A stretch of DNA of 64,000 nt from Methylocystis sp. KS32 (lineage in GTDB: Bacteria; Pseudomonadota; Alphaproteobacteria; Rhizobiales; Beijerinckiaceae). Shown here one piece after another: positions 18,230-27,538 of this stretch (position 1 is the first letter of the stretch; each line of letters opens with the position of its first letter). The notes under the pieces are model-generated. The model saw nothing but the letters and a program-made list of their open reading frames with translations. It made no database searches and was not told the DNA's origin. The position numbers were made by a program, and so were the translations under genes. The DNA lies in contig PHSQ01000005.1 of assembly GCA_002862095.1 (NCBI GenBank), positions 62,001-126,000 of the forward strand. Direction: 5' to 3'.

Positions 18230-19465
18230 CTATTGCACCGCCAGTCTCGCGAAGTAAGCCGAACCGGTCAAATTATACGCCGCCGTTGAGGCGCTGTTGA
18301 CGATATCCGCAAGCTTCACGAAGTCCGCCGAGGGAGAGTCGGCCACCAGCAGGATATCCTCATTGTGAAGCTGGAATTGGTTCATCAGGAAAAAGTCTTC
18401 CGACTGGCTGAGATCGAGGGAATAGACCGTCGGAATGAGATTTTGGCGGTAGCCCGAGACGTTGACGCCGATCGCGGACAGCAGATCGCGCCGTTCCAAC
18501 CGCAACAAGAACACCGCCGTGGGGTCGGCGCGCTGGTTTTCCAGGCCGCCCGCCATGGCCAAGCCTTCCGCGACGGTCAGCCGGTTGGCTTCGAAAGGAA
18601 TGCGGCGCGTCGTGTTGACGACGCTCTTCATCCCCGGCGTCGCCCCGAAGACCAAAAACATCTTGGGCTCCTTGGCGATGTTGACGACATCGCCGGGGGC
18701 AAGCCGCACGTTGAGCTTGGGGTTCTCGACCACGGCGCTGAGATAGGCGTTGAAGTCGCGATCGCCGCGCTGGAGCGTGATGCGAGACTCGTAATCCGGA
18801 AATTTCGATCCGCCGGCCTTTGCGATGGCGCCCATCAGGCGTAAGCCGCCGGGATCGATGGAAAACTTGGTCGGCGCGTTCACGGCGCCGAGCACGGCGA
18901 CTTCGTTGCCACGGCGCTCGTTGATTGTGAGCACGGTCTGAGGGTCGATCGCCCGGTTCCCCAGACGCCTGGATATTTCGGCGGACGCCTCCCGCGTCGT
19001 CCGTCCCGCAACCTTGACTGCGCCGACGTAGGGAACCGTGATGTAACCGGCGCTGTCGATCTGCTGGGGCGGAATTTGGAGAAAGCTCGCTGGATGCGCG
19101 GTCGGCGTCGCTTCGGCGGGCGCGAGCAGCCCTCCCGGAGCGGATTCGAAAATCGCCACGGAAACGGTGTCTCCCGCGCTCATGCGAATATCGGCCGACG
19201 CGCCCCGCGCCGGAAGGCGAGGCAACTCGCCGAGCGATCGGTCCGGAAAGCGATTGATGGTGTTCAAAATTCCGGGATTGAGCTTGACGAGCGCATAGCT
19301 CAGACGGTTGGGAGGGAGTTCGCCAACCACCTCTGCATTGGCGACCACTTCTTCTCCGGTGGGACCGTCCTTCGGCACGATCGAGCAGGCTTGGCATGTC
19401 AGCGCAACGAGGCCGACGCATAGCAGACGCGCCGGAAGCACGCCTTTTTCCAATTTGCGCACCAA
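18230..19465 (-). CDS. Polysaccharide export protein (Wza/outer-membrane polysaccharide export family)
   Basis: The 411-residue protein resembles the outer-membrane auxiliary proteins that form the exit channel for exopolysaccharide. A hydrophobic N-terminal segment ends in a cysteine at CQAC, a plausible though not classical lipobox. After it comes the Poly_export domain (MSAGDTVSVAIFESAPGG, then IDSAGYITVPYVGAVKVAG). Two SLBB-type beta-grasp repeats follow (EVAVLGAVNAPTKFSIDPGG and MFLVFGATPGMKSV). It is transcribed away from the main exopolysaccharide operon, sharing a 480-base divergent regulatory region with capD. It ends in LTGSAYFARLAVQ. The role is well supported by family and neighbours. 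The sugar exported is unknown. Confidence 0.9.
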   Translation of the reverse strand: MVRKLEKGVLPARLLCVGLVALTCQACSIVPKDGPTGEEVVANAEVVGELPPNRLSYALVKLNPGILNTINRFPDRSLGELPRLPARGASADIRMSAGDTVSVAIFESAPGGLLAPAEATPTAHPASFLQIPPQQIDSAGYITVPYVGAVKVAGRTTREASAEISRRLGNRAIDPQTVLTINERRGNEVAVLGAVNAPTKFSIDPGGLRLMGAIAKAGGSKFPDYESRITLQRGDRDFNAYLSAVVENPKLNVRLAPGDVVNIAKEPKMFLVFGATPGMKSVVNTTRRIPFEANRLTVAEGLAMAGGLENQRADPTAVFLLRLERRDLLSAIGVNVSGYRQNLIPTVYSLDLSQSEDFFLMNQFQLHNEDILLVADSPSADFVKLADIVNSASTAAYNLTGSAYFARLAVQ

Positions 19466-19946
19466 AAATCCTTTCGGCGGGATTCGTCAAAACAGGACGG
19501 ACCGGAACGATGGAGGGGACGCAAACAAGAATCACTCGAATCATTTGTATACCAAAGCAGTGACTCCGCTCCAAGTGGGGCCGTTTAAGTTGAGTGAGGC
19601 GATCGACGCGACAGCGAAGCTGTGCAAGCGATATTTTGCGTTGGCCTAGTCTTCGGAATTGTCGGCTGAGCGCGCCCGAGCCGGCGGCTACCCCGAAAGT
19701 TGCGACCTGCGCGGGACGATCTGTGAATGACGAGCAATATACGTATAAATACGTAGTGTGAAATACTTAGTCCGGATTCGTAATTGTGCTTAACAGAAAA
19801 ACTGTCCCAGTATGACACTTAGACGACATAACGGTGGCAATCCCAAGACAATTTCGATTAACTGGCAGCGTAACCTAGTACAGGTCATTCGTGGCGTGAG
19901 ACTTTGGGTGCGCGATGGCTGTACCAACCGCTCCGGAGGTTGATAA
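19466..19946. promoter_or_regulatory. Divergent, AT-richer control region between the export gene and capD
   Basis: This 481-base gap separates two divergently transcribed exopolysaccharide genes and should contain both promoters. From about 19740 on it is far more AT-rich than its surroundings. TACGTA occurs twice, at 19740-19745 and 19750-19755, separated by TAAA, which makes an inverted repeat that could bind a dimeric regulator. No -35/-10 pair is clear enough to name. Confidence 0.45.
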
Positions 19947-22241
19947 ATGGGCGCACTCTATCATAGCGAAATTAAAAGAGTCGTTCGATTTGGATTAGAT
20001 ATGTTATTAAGCATCATAAGCTTTGTAATTACGATTGCATTTATATTTAACGAAAGCGCGTTACCTAAAGATAACAAGTTATTTACTATCTCTATAATAT
20101 TTGCCGTCAGCTGTGCTGCCGTCTATTGCGCAACAGGCCTGTCGTTCCGCTCGTGGCGATTCGTCTCCTTGCCGGATGTAATTCAACTAAATCGAGATAT
20201 TGCAATTGCAGTGCTGGTGTTCATGTTTCTCTCTTCGTCGTTGCAGTATTCGTTCATTCTTCCCCCATCGGCGCCGATCATCGCTTATTGCGCGATGCTG
20301 ACCTCCCTCGGCGGCGTGCGCGTGCTTTATCGGGCCTTCCACGAAGGGAGGTTGCCCTTTCGACCCCGGAATGTCGTTCCTCCGGACGACCTCGTTCACC
20401 AGCCGGAAAACCTGATCGTCTACGGCGCGACGCCCGCGACCGATGGATTCCTGCGTACGGTCCAAAGCTTTCCAGGGCGTCCGTATCGGGTGGTTGGAAT
20501 TCTCGACGACGAAAGGAGCAGCCGTGACCGGAGCATCCAGGGCGTCAGAGTCTTGGGCGGTTGCGACAAGCTGCCCGATATTTTGAACAGTCTGCGCCAA
20601 TCGTCGTTGCGGGTATCCGCCCTGGTTGTGCCGACCGTCAGAATCTCCCGCGCCCAAATCGGCGCGATCGTGGACGCGGCGAACAAGGTTGGGTTGCGCA
20701 CCGTGCGTCTTCCCGATACGCGGGGCGTCTTGAGCGCAAATCATCAAAAAGTCGAATTCGAGCCAATCAAGGTCACTGAATTGCTTGGGCGCGAGCCCGT
20801 CAGTCTTCGACTTGGGTCGATCGAGAACTTGATCAAGGGAAAATCCGTCGTCGTCACCGGAGGCGGCGGCAGCATCGGCTCCGAACTCTGCCGGCAACTT
20901 CTGAGAAGGAATCCCCGGAAGCTCGTGATCCTGGATCACAGCGAGTTCGCGCTCTACAATATCGAACGCGAGCTCGCGCCAAGCGATCCCAATCATGTCG
21001 TGCAGCCGATTCTCGCGTCTGTGCGCGACCGTGAAACTATCTTCTCGATTCTGAAGGAAACCTCCGCGCAACTCGTGTTCCATGCCGCCGCCTACAAGCA
21101 TGTGCCGCTCGTGGAAGCCAATCCCGTCGAGGGCGTGCTGACCAATTTCCTTGGCACGACGAATGTGGTCGACGCCGCGAGCTTCGTCGGCGCCGAAGCC
21201 ATGATCATGGTCTCGACGGACAAGGCTGTTAAGCCGCATTGCACGATGGGCCTCTCGAAGCGGGTCGCCGAGACCTACTGCCAGGCGATGGACGCGCACT
21301 GCGCTTTCAAGGGACGGTCGACCCGATTCATGGTCGTGCGGTTCGGAAATGTGCTCGGCTCCAGCGGCTCGATCGTTCCGTTGTTTGAGCAGCAAATCAA
21401 GAACGGCGGTCCCGTCACCGTCACCGATCCGAACATGACCCGCTATTTCATGACCATACCCGAAGCCGTCGGCCTCGTTCTGCAGGGCTCCTCCTTCGCG
21501 CTGGAGCAGCGCGACACGACAGGGGCGGTCATGGTGCTCGACATGGGCGAGCCCGTACCGATCGTGGAGCTGGCGCGCCGGATGATCGCGCTCGCCGGTT
21601 ACGTTCCCGATCGCGATATTCATATTTCGTACGTGGGCATTCGCGAGGGCGAGAAGCTTCACGAGGAACTCTTCGACGATAATGAAGTCGTCGAGACGGC
21701 CGATATCGAAGGCATTCGTCTCGCCCGCTCACCAGTGCAACAGCTCGCGCGCATGCGGCGGCTTCGCGACCGGGTGGCTACGGCGTCGCTGCCGAAAGAC
21801 GCGGATCGGGTGATCGAAATGCTGAGGGATGCGCTGTCCGCCGCGCGGACTCGAGATCGCGCTGCCTACTCGCGGATGCGCCCGAACGCGGAAGGCGCGA
21901 TCCATCCCATAAATCTGGAGCGCGCCTTGCGCGAAAAATCGGATTCCGCTTTTTCACAGCGCGCGTTCGCCGTCGAGTCGGCGGCTTCACCTGTCTCGAA
22001 CGAGAAAGCTCCAACCGTGGCGCAGCCGAAGGAACTGACAGAGGAGACAAAAAAACGGCAGTCTTCGCGGTCGATTTCGCGACACGCGCAGAAGCCTCGC
22101 CTTGCGTGGTCGCTCGATCAGGGCTCGGCTGGCGACAAGCGGCGGGCGGCGCTTCTCAACAAGCCGAAGAAGCCCATCGTCAAGAATGGCCGGCCGCCAA
22201 CGCGGGCGGCCTCGTACGATCAGCCGCATGGCTACAACTGA
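19947..22241 (+). CDS. Membrane-bound nucleotide-sugar 4,6-dehydratase/epimerase (CapD/WbpM-like)
   Basis: The 764-residue protein has about four N-terminal membrane helices (residues ~10-125), a first Rossmann-like CoA-binding region (NLIVYGATPATDGFLRTV), and the SDR catalytic domain with VVTGGGGSIGSELCRQLL. The active-site segment STDKAVKPHCTMGLSKRVAE has Met and Lys in place of the usual Tyr-x3-Lys, the hallmark of WbpM-type enzymes that make 4-keto-6-deoxy sugars from UDP-GlcNAc. A basic tail of roughly 120 residues follows the fold and is unlike typical relatives. The first ~150 bases of the gene are only about 25-30% GC, while the rest is above 60%. This suggests a recombination junction inside the gene. 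It heads the exopolysaccharide operon. Confidence 0.9.
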   Translation: MGALYHSEIKRVVRFGLDMLLSIISFVITIAFIFNESALPKDNKLFTISIIFAVSCAAVYCATGLSFRSWRFVSLPDVIQLNRDIAIAVLVFMFLSSSLQYSFILPPSAPIIAYCAMLTSLGGVRVLYRAFHEGRLPFRPRNVVPPDDLVHQPENLIVYGATPATDGFLRTVQSFPGRPYRVVGILDDERSSRDRSIQGVRVLGGCDKLPDILNSLRQSSLRVSALVVPTVRISRAQIGAIVDAANKVGLRTVRLPDTRGVLSANHQKVEFEPIKVTELLGREPVSLRLGSIENLIKGKSVVVTGGGGSIGSELCRQLLRRNPRKLVILDHSEFALYNIERELAPSDPNHVVQPILASVRDRETIFSILKETSAQLVFHAAAYKHVPLVEANPVEGVLTNFLGTTNVVDAASFVGAEAMIMVSTDKAVKPHCTMGLSKRVAETYCQAMDAHCAFKGRSTRFMVVRFGNVLGSSGSIVPLFEQQIKNGGPVTVTDPNMTRYFMTIPEAVGLVLQGSSFALEQRDTTGAVMVLDMGEPVPIVELARRMIALAGYVPDRDIHISYVGIREGEKLHEELFDDNEVVETADIEGIRLARSPVQQLARMRRLRDRVATASLPKDADRVIEMLRDALSAARTRDRAAYSRMRPNAEGAIHPINLERALREKSDSAFSQRAFAVESAASPVSNEKAPTVAQPKELTEETKKRQSSRSISRHAQKPRLAWSLDQGSAGDKRRAALLNKPKKPIVKNGRPPTRAASYDQPHGYN

Positions 22242-22257
22242 TCCTCGGGAGTTCGCG

Positions 22258-23607
22258 ATGCGTAGCGTGGCCCTGAAGTTTGTCGAGGGGGAAACGTTCG
22301 TCGATGTTCTGCTCGCGGTCGGTCTTATCCTGACCTGTTCGACGCAGCTTCGCTATTCGGATATGCCCATTGGCCCCGGCGAAGTGCTGCTCGTGTTGTG
22401 GCTGACGATAAGCGGGGGCCTCGTCGTGCTGCGCGCCGAAGGCCGGGTTTCGCGGCCTTCTCTAACCTTTTTGGTCTTCTGGTTGCTGTTCGCCGCATTA
22501 CAGTGCGTCGGCGCCGCGACGGGAATGCTCATCGGCGACCTGCATGAAGCGTCGCTCGTTTTGCATGACATTTTCGCCTATGGGCTCGCCGCCGCTCTGA
22601 GCGTGATGTGCGTGTGGCGGCCAAACGCGGGGGGCCGACTGCTCCGCGTGGCGTGGTTCGTTTGCGGCGCCGGGGCGCTGCTGTTCTCGCTTCAACTCGC
22701 CAACGCGTATGGCGCCTTCGCCCTCGGCGGCGTGGAGCCATGGTATTGGAATCGTTTGCGCGGCTGGTCCGAGAACCCAAATCAACTTGGTCTGTTTGGC
22801 GCGACCTTGCTGTTGCTGGCGCTACATTTGCTCGAGAGTTCGACGCACGCCGCGGCGTCGGCGGCGGCGCTTGTTTTCGCAGGCCCTGCCGCCGTTGCGG
22901 GTCACTTGTCGAAGAGCGACACTTTCCATGTCGTCGTCGCCGTCGCGATCCTCGCCATTGCAGGCGTGAAGCTCCTCGATTGGGCTTTTGAGCGGGGTAA
23001 AGTCAGAATTCGCTCTACGGTCATGGCGATAGCGATCCTGGGCGCTCCGATTCTGCTGGTTGCGTCGGCGTCGCTCCTTCTCGATAACGGCGAGGAGACG
23101 ATGAAGAGCATCATCGGCGCCGTGACCAAGGACAATGGCGAAGGGGTTGGCCAGGAAGCCGATCTGCGCGTCGAAATCTGGCGACAGGCGCTTCTACGCG
23201 GCCTGCAAGCGGCGACGCTCGGATTGGGGCCTGGTCCGCATCTGGAGATTCCGTCGTCGGTGATTTCCGGGCGGCGCGCGCCCAAGGAAATCAACGTGGT
23301 CCATCCCGACGTCAATGTGACGGCGAACTTCGAGTCGCATAATAATTTTCTCGAAATATTCCTTCAAGCCGGACTTCCCGCGGCGATCGCCTTGGCATGG
23401 CTTCTCGCGATCGCGCTCCTGACCGCCTATCGGGCGAGGTTCGTTCTCTTGGCGGTCACGGTGTTCGGCGTGACCGTCTTTGGACTGACCAATGTCAATC
23501 TGCGTCAGCCCATCTACTGGTTCTCGATCGCCATGTGTCTCACCTGCGGCGAACGGCTACGGCCAGTCTGGCGCTTGACGTCAACGCCTCTCTTGTTGCG
23601 GACCTAA
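22258..23607 (+). CDS. O-antigen ligase / Wzy-like polysaccharide polymerase
   Basis: The 449-residue integral membrane protein has about ten to twelve predicted helices. One large loop in its second half (roughly NGEGVGQEADLRVEIWRQAL to NFESHNNFLEIFLQAG) has the pattern of Wzy_C/O-antigen ligase proteins. The ENPNQLGLFGA and SHNNFLEI motifs are typical. The ATG at 22258 was chosen because GGGAG lies six bases upstream and it falls just after the capD stop. An in-frame ATG at 22228 would overlap capD. In a Wzx/Wzy locus it would polymerise repeat units on the periplasmic face. A WaaL-type ligase role cannot be excluded from sequence alone. Confidence 0.85.
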   Translation: MRSVALKFVEGETFVDVLLAVGLILTCSTQLRYSDMPIGPGEVLLVLWLTISGGLVVLRAEGRVSRPSLTFLVFWLLFAALQCVGAATGMLIGDLHEASLVLHDIFAYGLAAALSVMCVWRPNAGGRLLRVAWFVCGAGALLFSLQLANAYGAFALGGVEPWYWNRLRGWSENPNQLGLFGATLLLLALHLLESSTHAAASAAALVFAGPAAVAGHLSKSDTFHVVVAVAILAIAGVKLLDWAFERGKVRIRSTVMAIAILGAPILLVASASLLLDNGEETMKSIIGAVTKDNGEGVGQEADLRVEIWRQALLRGLQAATLGLGPGPHLEIPSSVISGRRAPKEINVVHPDVNVTANFESHNNFLEIFLQAGLPAAIALAWLLAIALLTAYRARFVLLAVTVFGVTVFGLTNVNLRQPIYWFSIAMCLTCGERLRPVWRLTSTPLLLRT

Positions 23608-23631
23608 CACAAGACCGTCGGAGCGGCGCTC

Positions 23632-25512
23632 ATGCGAAACGTGCAAAGCAAAGACATTCTCCCGCTGACGATCGAGCCGCGGTCAATCGAATTGGAGCGA
23701 ACCAATTCGGTCGAGACGCCGCTTCACGTGACGCAGCTTCTCGCCATTTTGCGCAGGGGAGCTCGAACTATTGGCGCCTTCGCCATCGTGGGCGTTACCC
23801 TCGCCCTGCTCATCGGCTTGCTCATTCCGATCAAATATATGTCGATTGGTTATCTTGCGATCGATCCGGCGAAGTGGCCGCGAGAAGTCGATTTGACGAC
23901 GGAATCCCAGAGCGAACGCACGGAGGCCGCTCTGCCCCAGGACGCCATGATCGACGCGGTGATGGACACCCATGAGATGGCGCTTAACGCGAACGCCTTC
24001 ATGGAGCGCGTCGCGCGGATTCTGTCCCCGGCGCGAGGGAGCGACTCCCTCTCGGCTTCCGAGACCGCGCCCGCCGCCATGTCCATACCGCCGAAGCCTT
24101 TCGGGTTGGAGGAGTTGTCACGAAGAATGACGATTTGGCTCGACATGCTCCACCCCGGAAAGACGGCCGATCTCGACGGCAAGCGGCTGGGCAAATCCAT
24201 CAAGATTTTTCGCGACAAGCATTCCCTTGCTTTCGTGATAAACGGCTTCGCCGAAACGCCGGAAAGAGCGGCCGCCTATGTCAACACGCTGATGAATGTC
24301 TATGTCGCAGAGCGACTGGAGGAGCGCCGCGCGGTCGTCGCGAGAGAGTTCGGCCAGGTCGAGGCGCGTATTGCGACTTTGAAGCGTCTGGCGAGTACGA
24401 AGTCTAATCAGGCGCGCCAGATGATAAGAGCCGGCGCGCCGTCGTCCTCCAGTCAAAACGACTTCTTCGACCAGCGTCTGCGAGAGGCGGTCGGCGAAGT
24501 TTCCGCGACGCGCTCGCTCCTTCCGCCGCTGGAGCGGCGTCAAGCCAGTCTGCGCGGCCAGCTCGAAAATTTGAAGGCGGACGTCGGCGTGATGGCCTAC
24601 GCTGTCGCGCCCGGGGCGCCGAATACGCCGCACCCGCTGCTCTTCGCCGTTCCCGCGCTGATCCTGTCGCTGATCCTCGGATCCATGTGGGTCGTCGTTC
24701 GCGAGCATATGAACGACACTTTTCATGGAGAGGCCGACGTCGAAGGGAAGCTGCAGGCGCCATTGATCGGCTTGACGCCGGAAGTTTCGAGCGGGTCGGA
24801 CGAGCCGGAGCGCTATCTTATCCGTTGGCCCCGGAGTGTTTTCGCGGAGTCGATCCGCTTTATCGTCTGCGCGCTCGGCCTGGCCAACCCAACGTCGCGA
24901 GCGAGGATCATCCTGATCTCCTCGTGCCTTCCGGGCGCCGGAAAGAGTTCGCTCGCACGCTGCCTCGCGACTTCCGTCGCCCGCCTCGGAAGAAAAACCA
25001 TACTCGTCGATTTCGATCTTCGTTCCGGAAGAGCGCTCGACTTCGGCGTAACGTCGCCGGAGAGCGTCGTCACCTTTCCGTTGAAGGATGATTTCGAATA
25101 CGCGATCCAGGGCCTGCCGGAGTTCAGGTGCGACTTTCTGAGAATCCGCAAGAGCGAGAGCGAGCCGCTCAATATGTTCGCCGAGGATCAAGTCCCCAAG
25201 ATGTTTCGACGTCTTGGAGAAATATACGATTGCGTTTTGGTGGACGGGCCTCCTCTGATGCTGCTTTCGGAAGCGCGTCTCCTTGCATCGCTCGTCGATC
25301 AGGTTGTCATCGCCGTGCGCTGGGGAACCACGAGGGACGTGGTGGCGGCGAACGCATTGAAGCAGTTGCGCGGATCGGAGCGCGTCTCGAAAAGGAAAAT
25401 CGACGTGGGCGTGGTTCTGACTCACGTCAACCTCAAAAGGCACGCTTTTTATGGCTATGGCGACATCGGCCAATCTTTCGCCGCTTACCGAGGTCGGGAA
25501 ATCCGGAGTTGA
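23632..25512 (+). CDS. Polysaccharide co-polymerase with C-terminal BY-kinase-like domain (Wzc/ExoP type)
   Basis: The 626-residue inner-membrane protein controls chain length and export of polysaccharide. The N-terminal Wzz part has a membrane helix at about residues 45-68, a periplasmic helical section, and a second helix at about 335-355. The cytoplasmic half has Walker A CLPGAGKSSLARCLA at about residue 432, Walker A' ILVDFDLRSG and Walker B CVLVDGPPLML. The C terminus has only three scattered tyrosines (FYGYGDIGQSFAAYRG) rather than a dense Tyr cluster, so phosphorylation control may be reduced. GGAG lies 8-9 bases before the ATG. Confidence 0.9.
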   Translation: MRNVQSKDILPLTIEPRSIELERTNSVETPLHVTQLLAILRRGARTIGAFAIVGVTLALLIGLLIPIKYMSIGYLAIDPAKWPREVDLTTESQSERTEAALPQDAMIDAVMDTHEMALNANAFMERVARILSPARGSDSLSASETAPAAMSIPPKPFGLEELSRRMTIWLDMLHPGKTADLDGKRLGKSIKIFRDKHSLAFVINGFAETPERAAAYVNTLMNVYVAERLEERRAVVAREFGQVEARIATLKRLASTKSNQARQMIRAGAPSSSSQNDFFDQRLREAVGEVSATRSLLPPLERRQASLRGQLENLKADVGVMAYAVAPGAPNTPHPLLFAVPALILSLILGSMWVVVREHMNDTFHGEADVEGKLQAPLIGLTPEVSSGSDEPERYLIRWPRSVFAESIRFIVCALGLANPTSRARIILISSCLPGAGKSSLARCLATSVARLGRKTILVDFDLRSGRALDFGVTSPESVVTFPLKDDFEYAIQGLPEFRCDFLRIRKSESEPLNMFAEDQVPKMFRRLGEIYDCVLVDGPPLMLLSEARLLASLVDQVVIAVRWGTTRDVVAANALKQLRGSERVSKRKIDVGVVLTHVNLKRHAFYGYGDIGQSFAAYRGREIRS

Positions 25513-25520
25513 GCGCCAGT

Positions 25521-26393
25521 ATGCAAGGAATTCGGAAGTCTTTCCTCCTCTTCTTAGCTCTGCTTTTCGGCGCGGGCTCCTTCGAGGCTCGGGCGGAGCG
25601 GAGGTCTTTGCATTTCGCGGCGAACGGAAATTTCGACGCGGGTGGCGGCTATGATCCTTCGCGCGCGGGATTTGATCTCGCGGACGTGTCCAGCCCAACG
25701 CAGTTGGACTTGCTTCCCCCCAATGTCAAAGCTCTGGTCTGGATCGGCGAATGTCGTGGCGCGACGAAGGATTTCATTCAGTCCGTGAAAGCCTTCGCCG
25801 GGCATCCGAAGCTGTGGGGATATCATCTGGTTGACGACGCCTATGCGCGAACCTGCGCCGCGCCGAGTCTGAAGGCCGAGGCGGATTGGATTCACCGCAA
25901 CGTCGCCGGCGTCAAGGTGTTCGTCTCATTGGCGAATTCTGGCTCCTTCAAGGCGCCGTCCTATGATGGCTACAACGAAGAAACGACCGGCGCCGATTTT
26001 CTCGGCGTCGCCGCTTATCCATGCCGAAGCGAACTCAATCGGGGCGCTGGCGGCTGCGACTACGACGCCATCGATCGCGTGGTGCGGGCGGCGCTCGCCG
26101 CTCGCGTTTCGTTGGAGGCGATCGTACCCACATTTCAGGCCTTCGGCGGCGGAGAATGGCGGGACGACGGCGGCGGACGCTACCTTGTGCCCTCGGCCGA
26201 GCAAGAGCTTGAGATCCTGGCGCGCTGGCGCCTCCTGATTCCGGATCCGGCGCTCGATTACGCCTATAGCTGGGGATCGCAAAGAGGCGACGCGGCACTG
26301 GCCAACACGGCCACGCTCGCGGCGATTTTCGCCCAGCGCAATCGCGTGGCGCGCGAACCGACTATCCCGGCGGCGCGGGGGATTGGACAATGA
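25521..26393 (+). CDS. Secreted protein of unknown function, possible glycosidase-like barrel
   Basis: This is a 290-residue protein with a clear signal peptide (MQGIRKSFLLFLALLFGAGS, cleavage plausible near ARA-E). After it come alternating beta/alpha segments such as VKALVWIGECRG, LWGYHLVDDAYART, VKVFVSLANSGSF, DFLGVAAYPCRS and LEAIVPTFQAFGGGEW, with a late WGSQRGDAAL. The spacing and the acidic residues at strand ends (HLVDD) look like a TIM-barrel glycoside-hydrolase-like fold. I do not recognise a named family. The frame is open further upstream, but ATG 25521 begins the signal peptide. It lies inside the exopolysaccharide operon (8 bases after wzc, 4-base overlap with the aminotransferase). 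A role in trimming or modifying the polysaccharide outside the cytoplasm is an inference. Confidence 0.7.
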   Translation: MQGIRKSFLLFLALLFGAGSFEARAERRSLHFAANGNFDAGGGYDPSRAGFDLADVSSPTQLDLLPPNVKALVWIGECRGATKDFIQSVKAFAGHPKLWGYHLVDDAYARTCAAPSLKAEADWIHRNVAGVKVFVSLANSGSFKAPSYDGYNEETTGADFLGVAAYPCRSELNRGAGGCDYDAIDRVVRAALAARVSLEAIVPTFQAFGGGEWRDDGGGRYLVPSAEQELEILARWRLLIPDPALDYAYSWGSQRGDAALANTATLAAIFAQRNRVAREPTIPAARGIGQ

Positions 26394-27538
26394 CCCCCAT
26401 TCCTTTCTTCAGGCCGCAGATCGGCGAGGAGGAAATCGCGGCCGTCGCAGCGGTGATGCGCTCCGGATGGTTGACCACCGGGCCGAAGACCGCCGAGTTC
26501 GAGGAGCGTTTCGGAGGCTTTCTCGGCGCCGGCGCCGAGGCTCTCGCCGTCAATTCGGCGACTGCGGGACTTCACCTGGCGGCCGAGGCTTGCGGCGTCG
26601 GACCCGGAGACGCGGTGCTGACGCCGACTCTCACCTTCACCGCGACCGCCGAGGTCGTTCGCTATCTCGGCGCCGATGTCATCTTCGTCGACATCGACCC
26701 CGAAACCCTGCTCATCGATCTCGATGATTGCGAGCGCCGTTTGAAGCCCAATTGCAAGGCCATCATGCCGGTGCATTTTGGCGGCATGCCTTGCGACATG
26801 CCGCGCATAATCGCTTTCGCCCGCAAGCACGGGCTGAAAGTCATCGAGGACGCCGCGCATGCGCTGCCGGCGCGCTTCGACGGCCGCCTGATCGGCGCTT
26901 TCGACTCGGACGCCTGCGTCTTCAGCTTCTATGCCAACAAGACGATGACGACGGGTGAGGGCGGCATGCTCGTGACGCGCGATCCAAACCTCGCGCGGCG
27001 CGCGCGTGTGATGCGGCTTCACGGCTTCGATCGCGACGCCTTCGACCGGCATCGCAGAGTCGGCGCCTCCTGGGCCTATGACGTGGTTGCGCCCGGCTTC
27101 AAATACAACATGACCGACATGGCCGCGGCTATCGGCGTGGTTCAGCTTGGAAAGGTCGAGGCGTTTCAAGCGGCCCGTCAGGCCGCCGCGCAGCGCTATC
27201 TGTCGAATCTCGCCCATCTTCCGCTGTGGCTTCCAAGGCGCGCGCCGGAAAACTCTCTTCACGCCTGGCATCTGTTTCCGATCCGCGTGCGAGAGGAGGC
27301 GCGGATGACGCGCGACGATCTCATAGGCCTGCTGGCTTCCCGCGGAATCGGCTCGTCGGTTCACTATCGTCCCCTCCATCAACTCAGCTATTGGCGCGAG
27401 CGCTACCCTTCGAAGCTGGGCGAGTTCCCGATGGCCGACCGATATTTCAAGACGGCGCTCACGCTGCCTCTGTTCCCGGGGATGCTCGACTCCGAAATCG
27501 ACGCGGTCTGCGAAACCATCGTCGAGGCCCTGTCATGA
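26390..27538 (+). CDS. DegT/DnrJ/EryC1-family sugar aminotransferase
   Basis: The 382-residue PLP enzyme would aminate a nucleotide-linked keto sugar. It starts with the family pattern PIPFFRPQIGEEEIAAVAAV and SGWLTTGPKTAEFEERF. It has VIEDAAHALPARFDG for cofactor contact, and the PLP lysine in FSFYANKTMTTGEGGMLV. NMTDMAAAIGVVQL is also diagnostic. It suits the CapD-like dehydratase earlier in the operon: dehydration to a 4-keto sugar and then transamination gives an amino-deoxy sugar. It overlaps both neighbours by 4 bases. Confidence 0.93.
   Translation: MTPIPFFRPQIGEEEIAAVAAVMRSGWLTTGPKTAEFEERFGGFLGAGAEALAVNSATAGLHLAAEACGVGPGDAVLTPTLTFTATAEVVRYLGADVIFVDIDPETLLIDLDDCERRLKPNCKAIMPVHFGGMPCDMPRIIAFARKHGLKVIEDAAHALPARFDGRLIGAFDSDACVFSFYANKTMTTGEGGMLVTRDPNLARRARVMRLHGFDRDAFDRHRRVGASWAYDVVAPGFKYNMTDMAAAIGVVQLGKVEAFQAARQAAAQRYLSNLAHLPLWLPRRAPENSLHAWHLFPIRVREEARMTRDDLIGLLASRGIGSSVHYRPLHQLSYWRERYPSKLGEFPMADRYFKTALTLPLFPGMLDSEIDAVCETIVEALS

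Noticed and set aside
20187-21662. Long minus-strand frame (491 codons) inside capD
   Set aside because: It lies wholly antisense to the CapD-like catalytic domain, has no recognisable domain, and is explained by third-position GC bias.
24118-25698. Long minus-strand frame (526 codons) inside the Wzc-like gene
   Set aside because: It is antisense to a gene with clear Walker motifs, with Arg/Asp/His-rich composition and no fold features.
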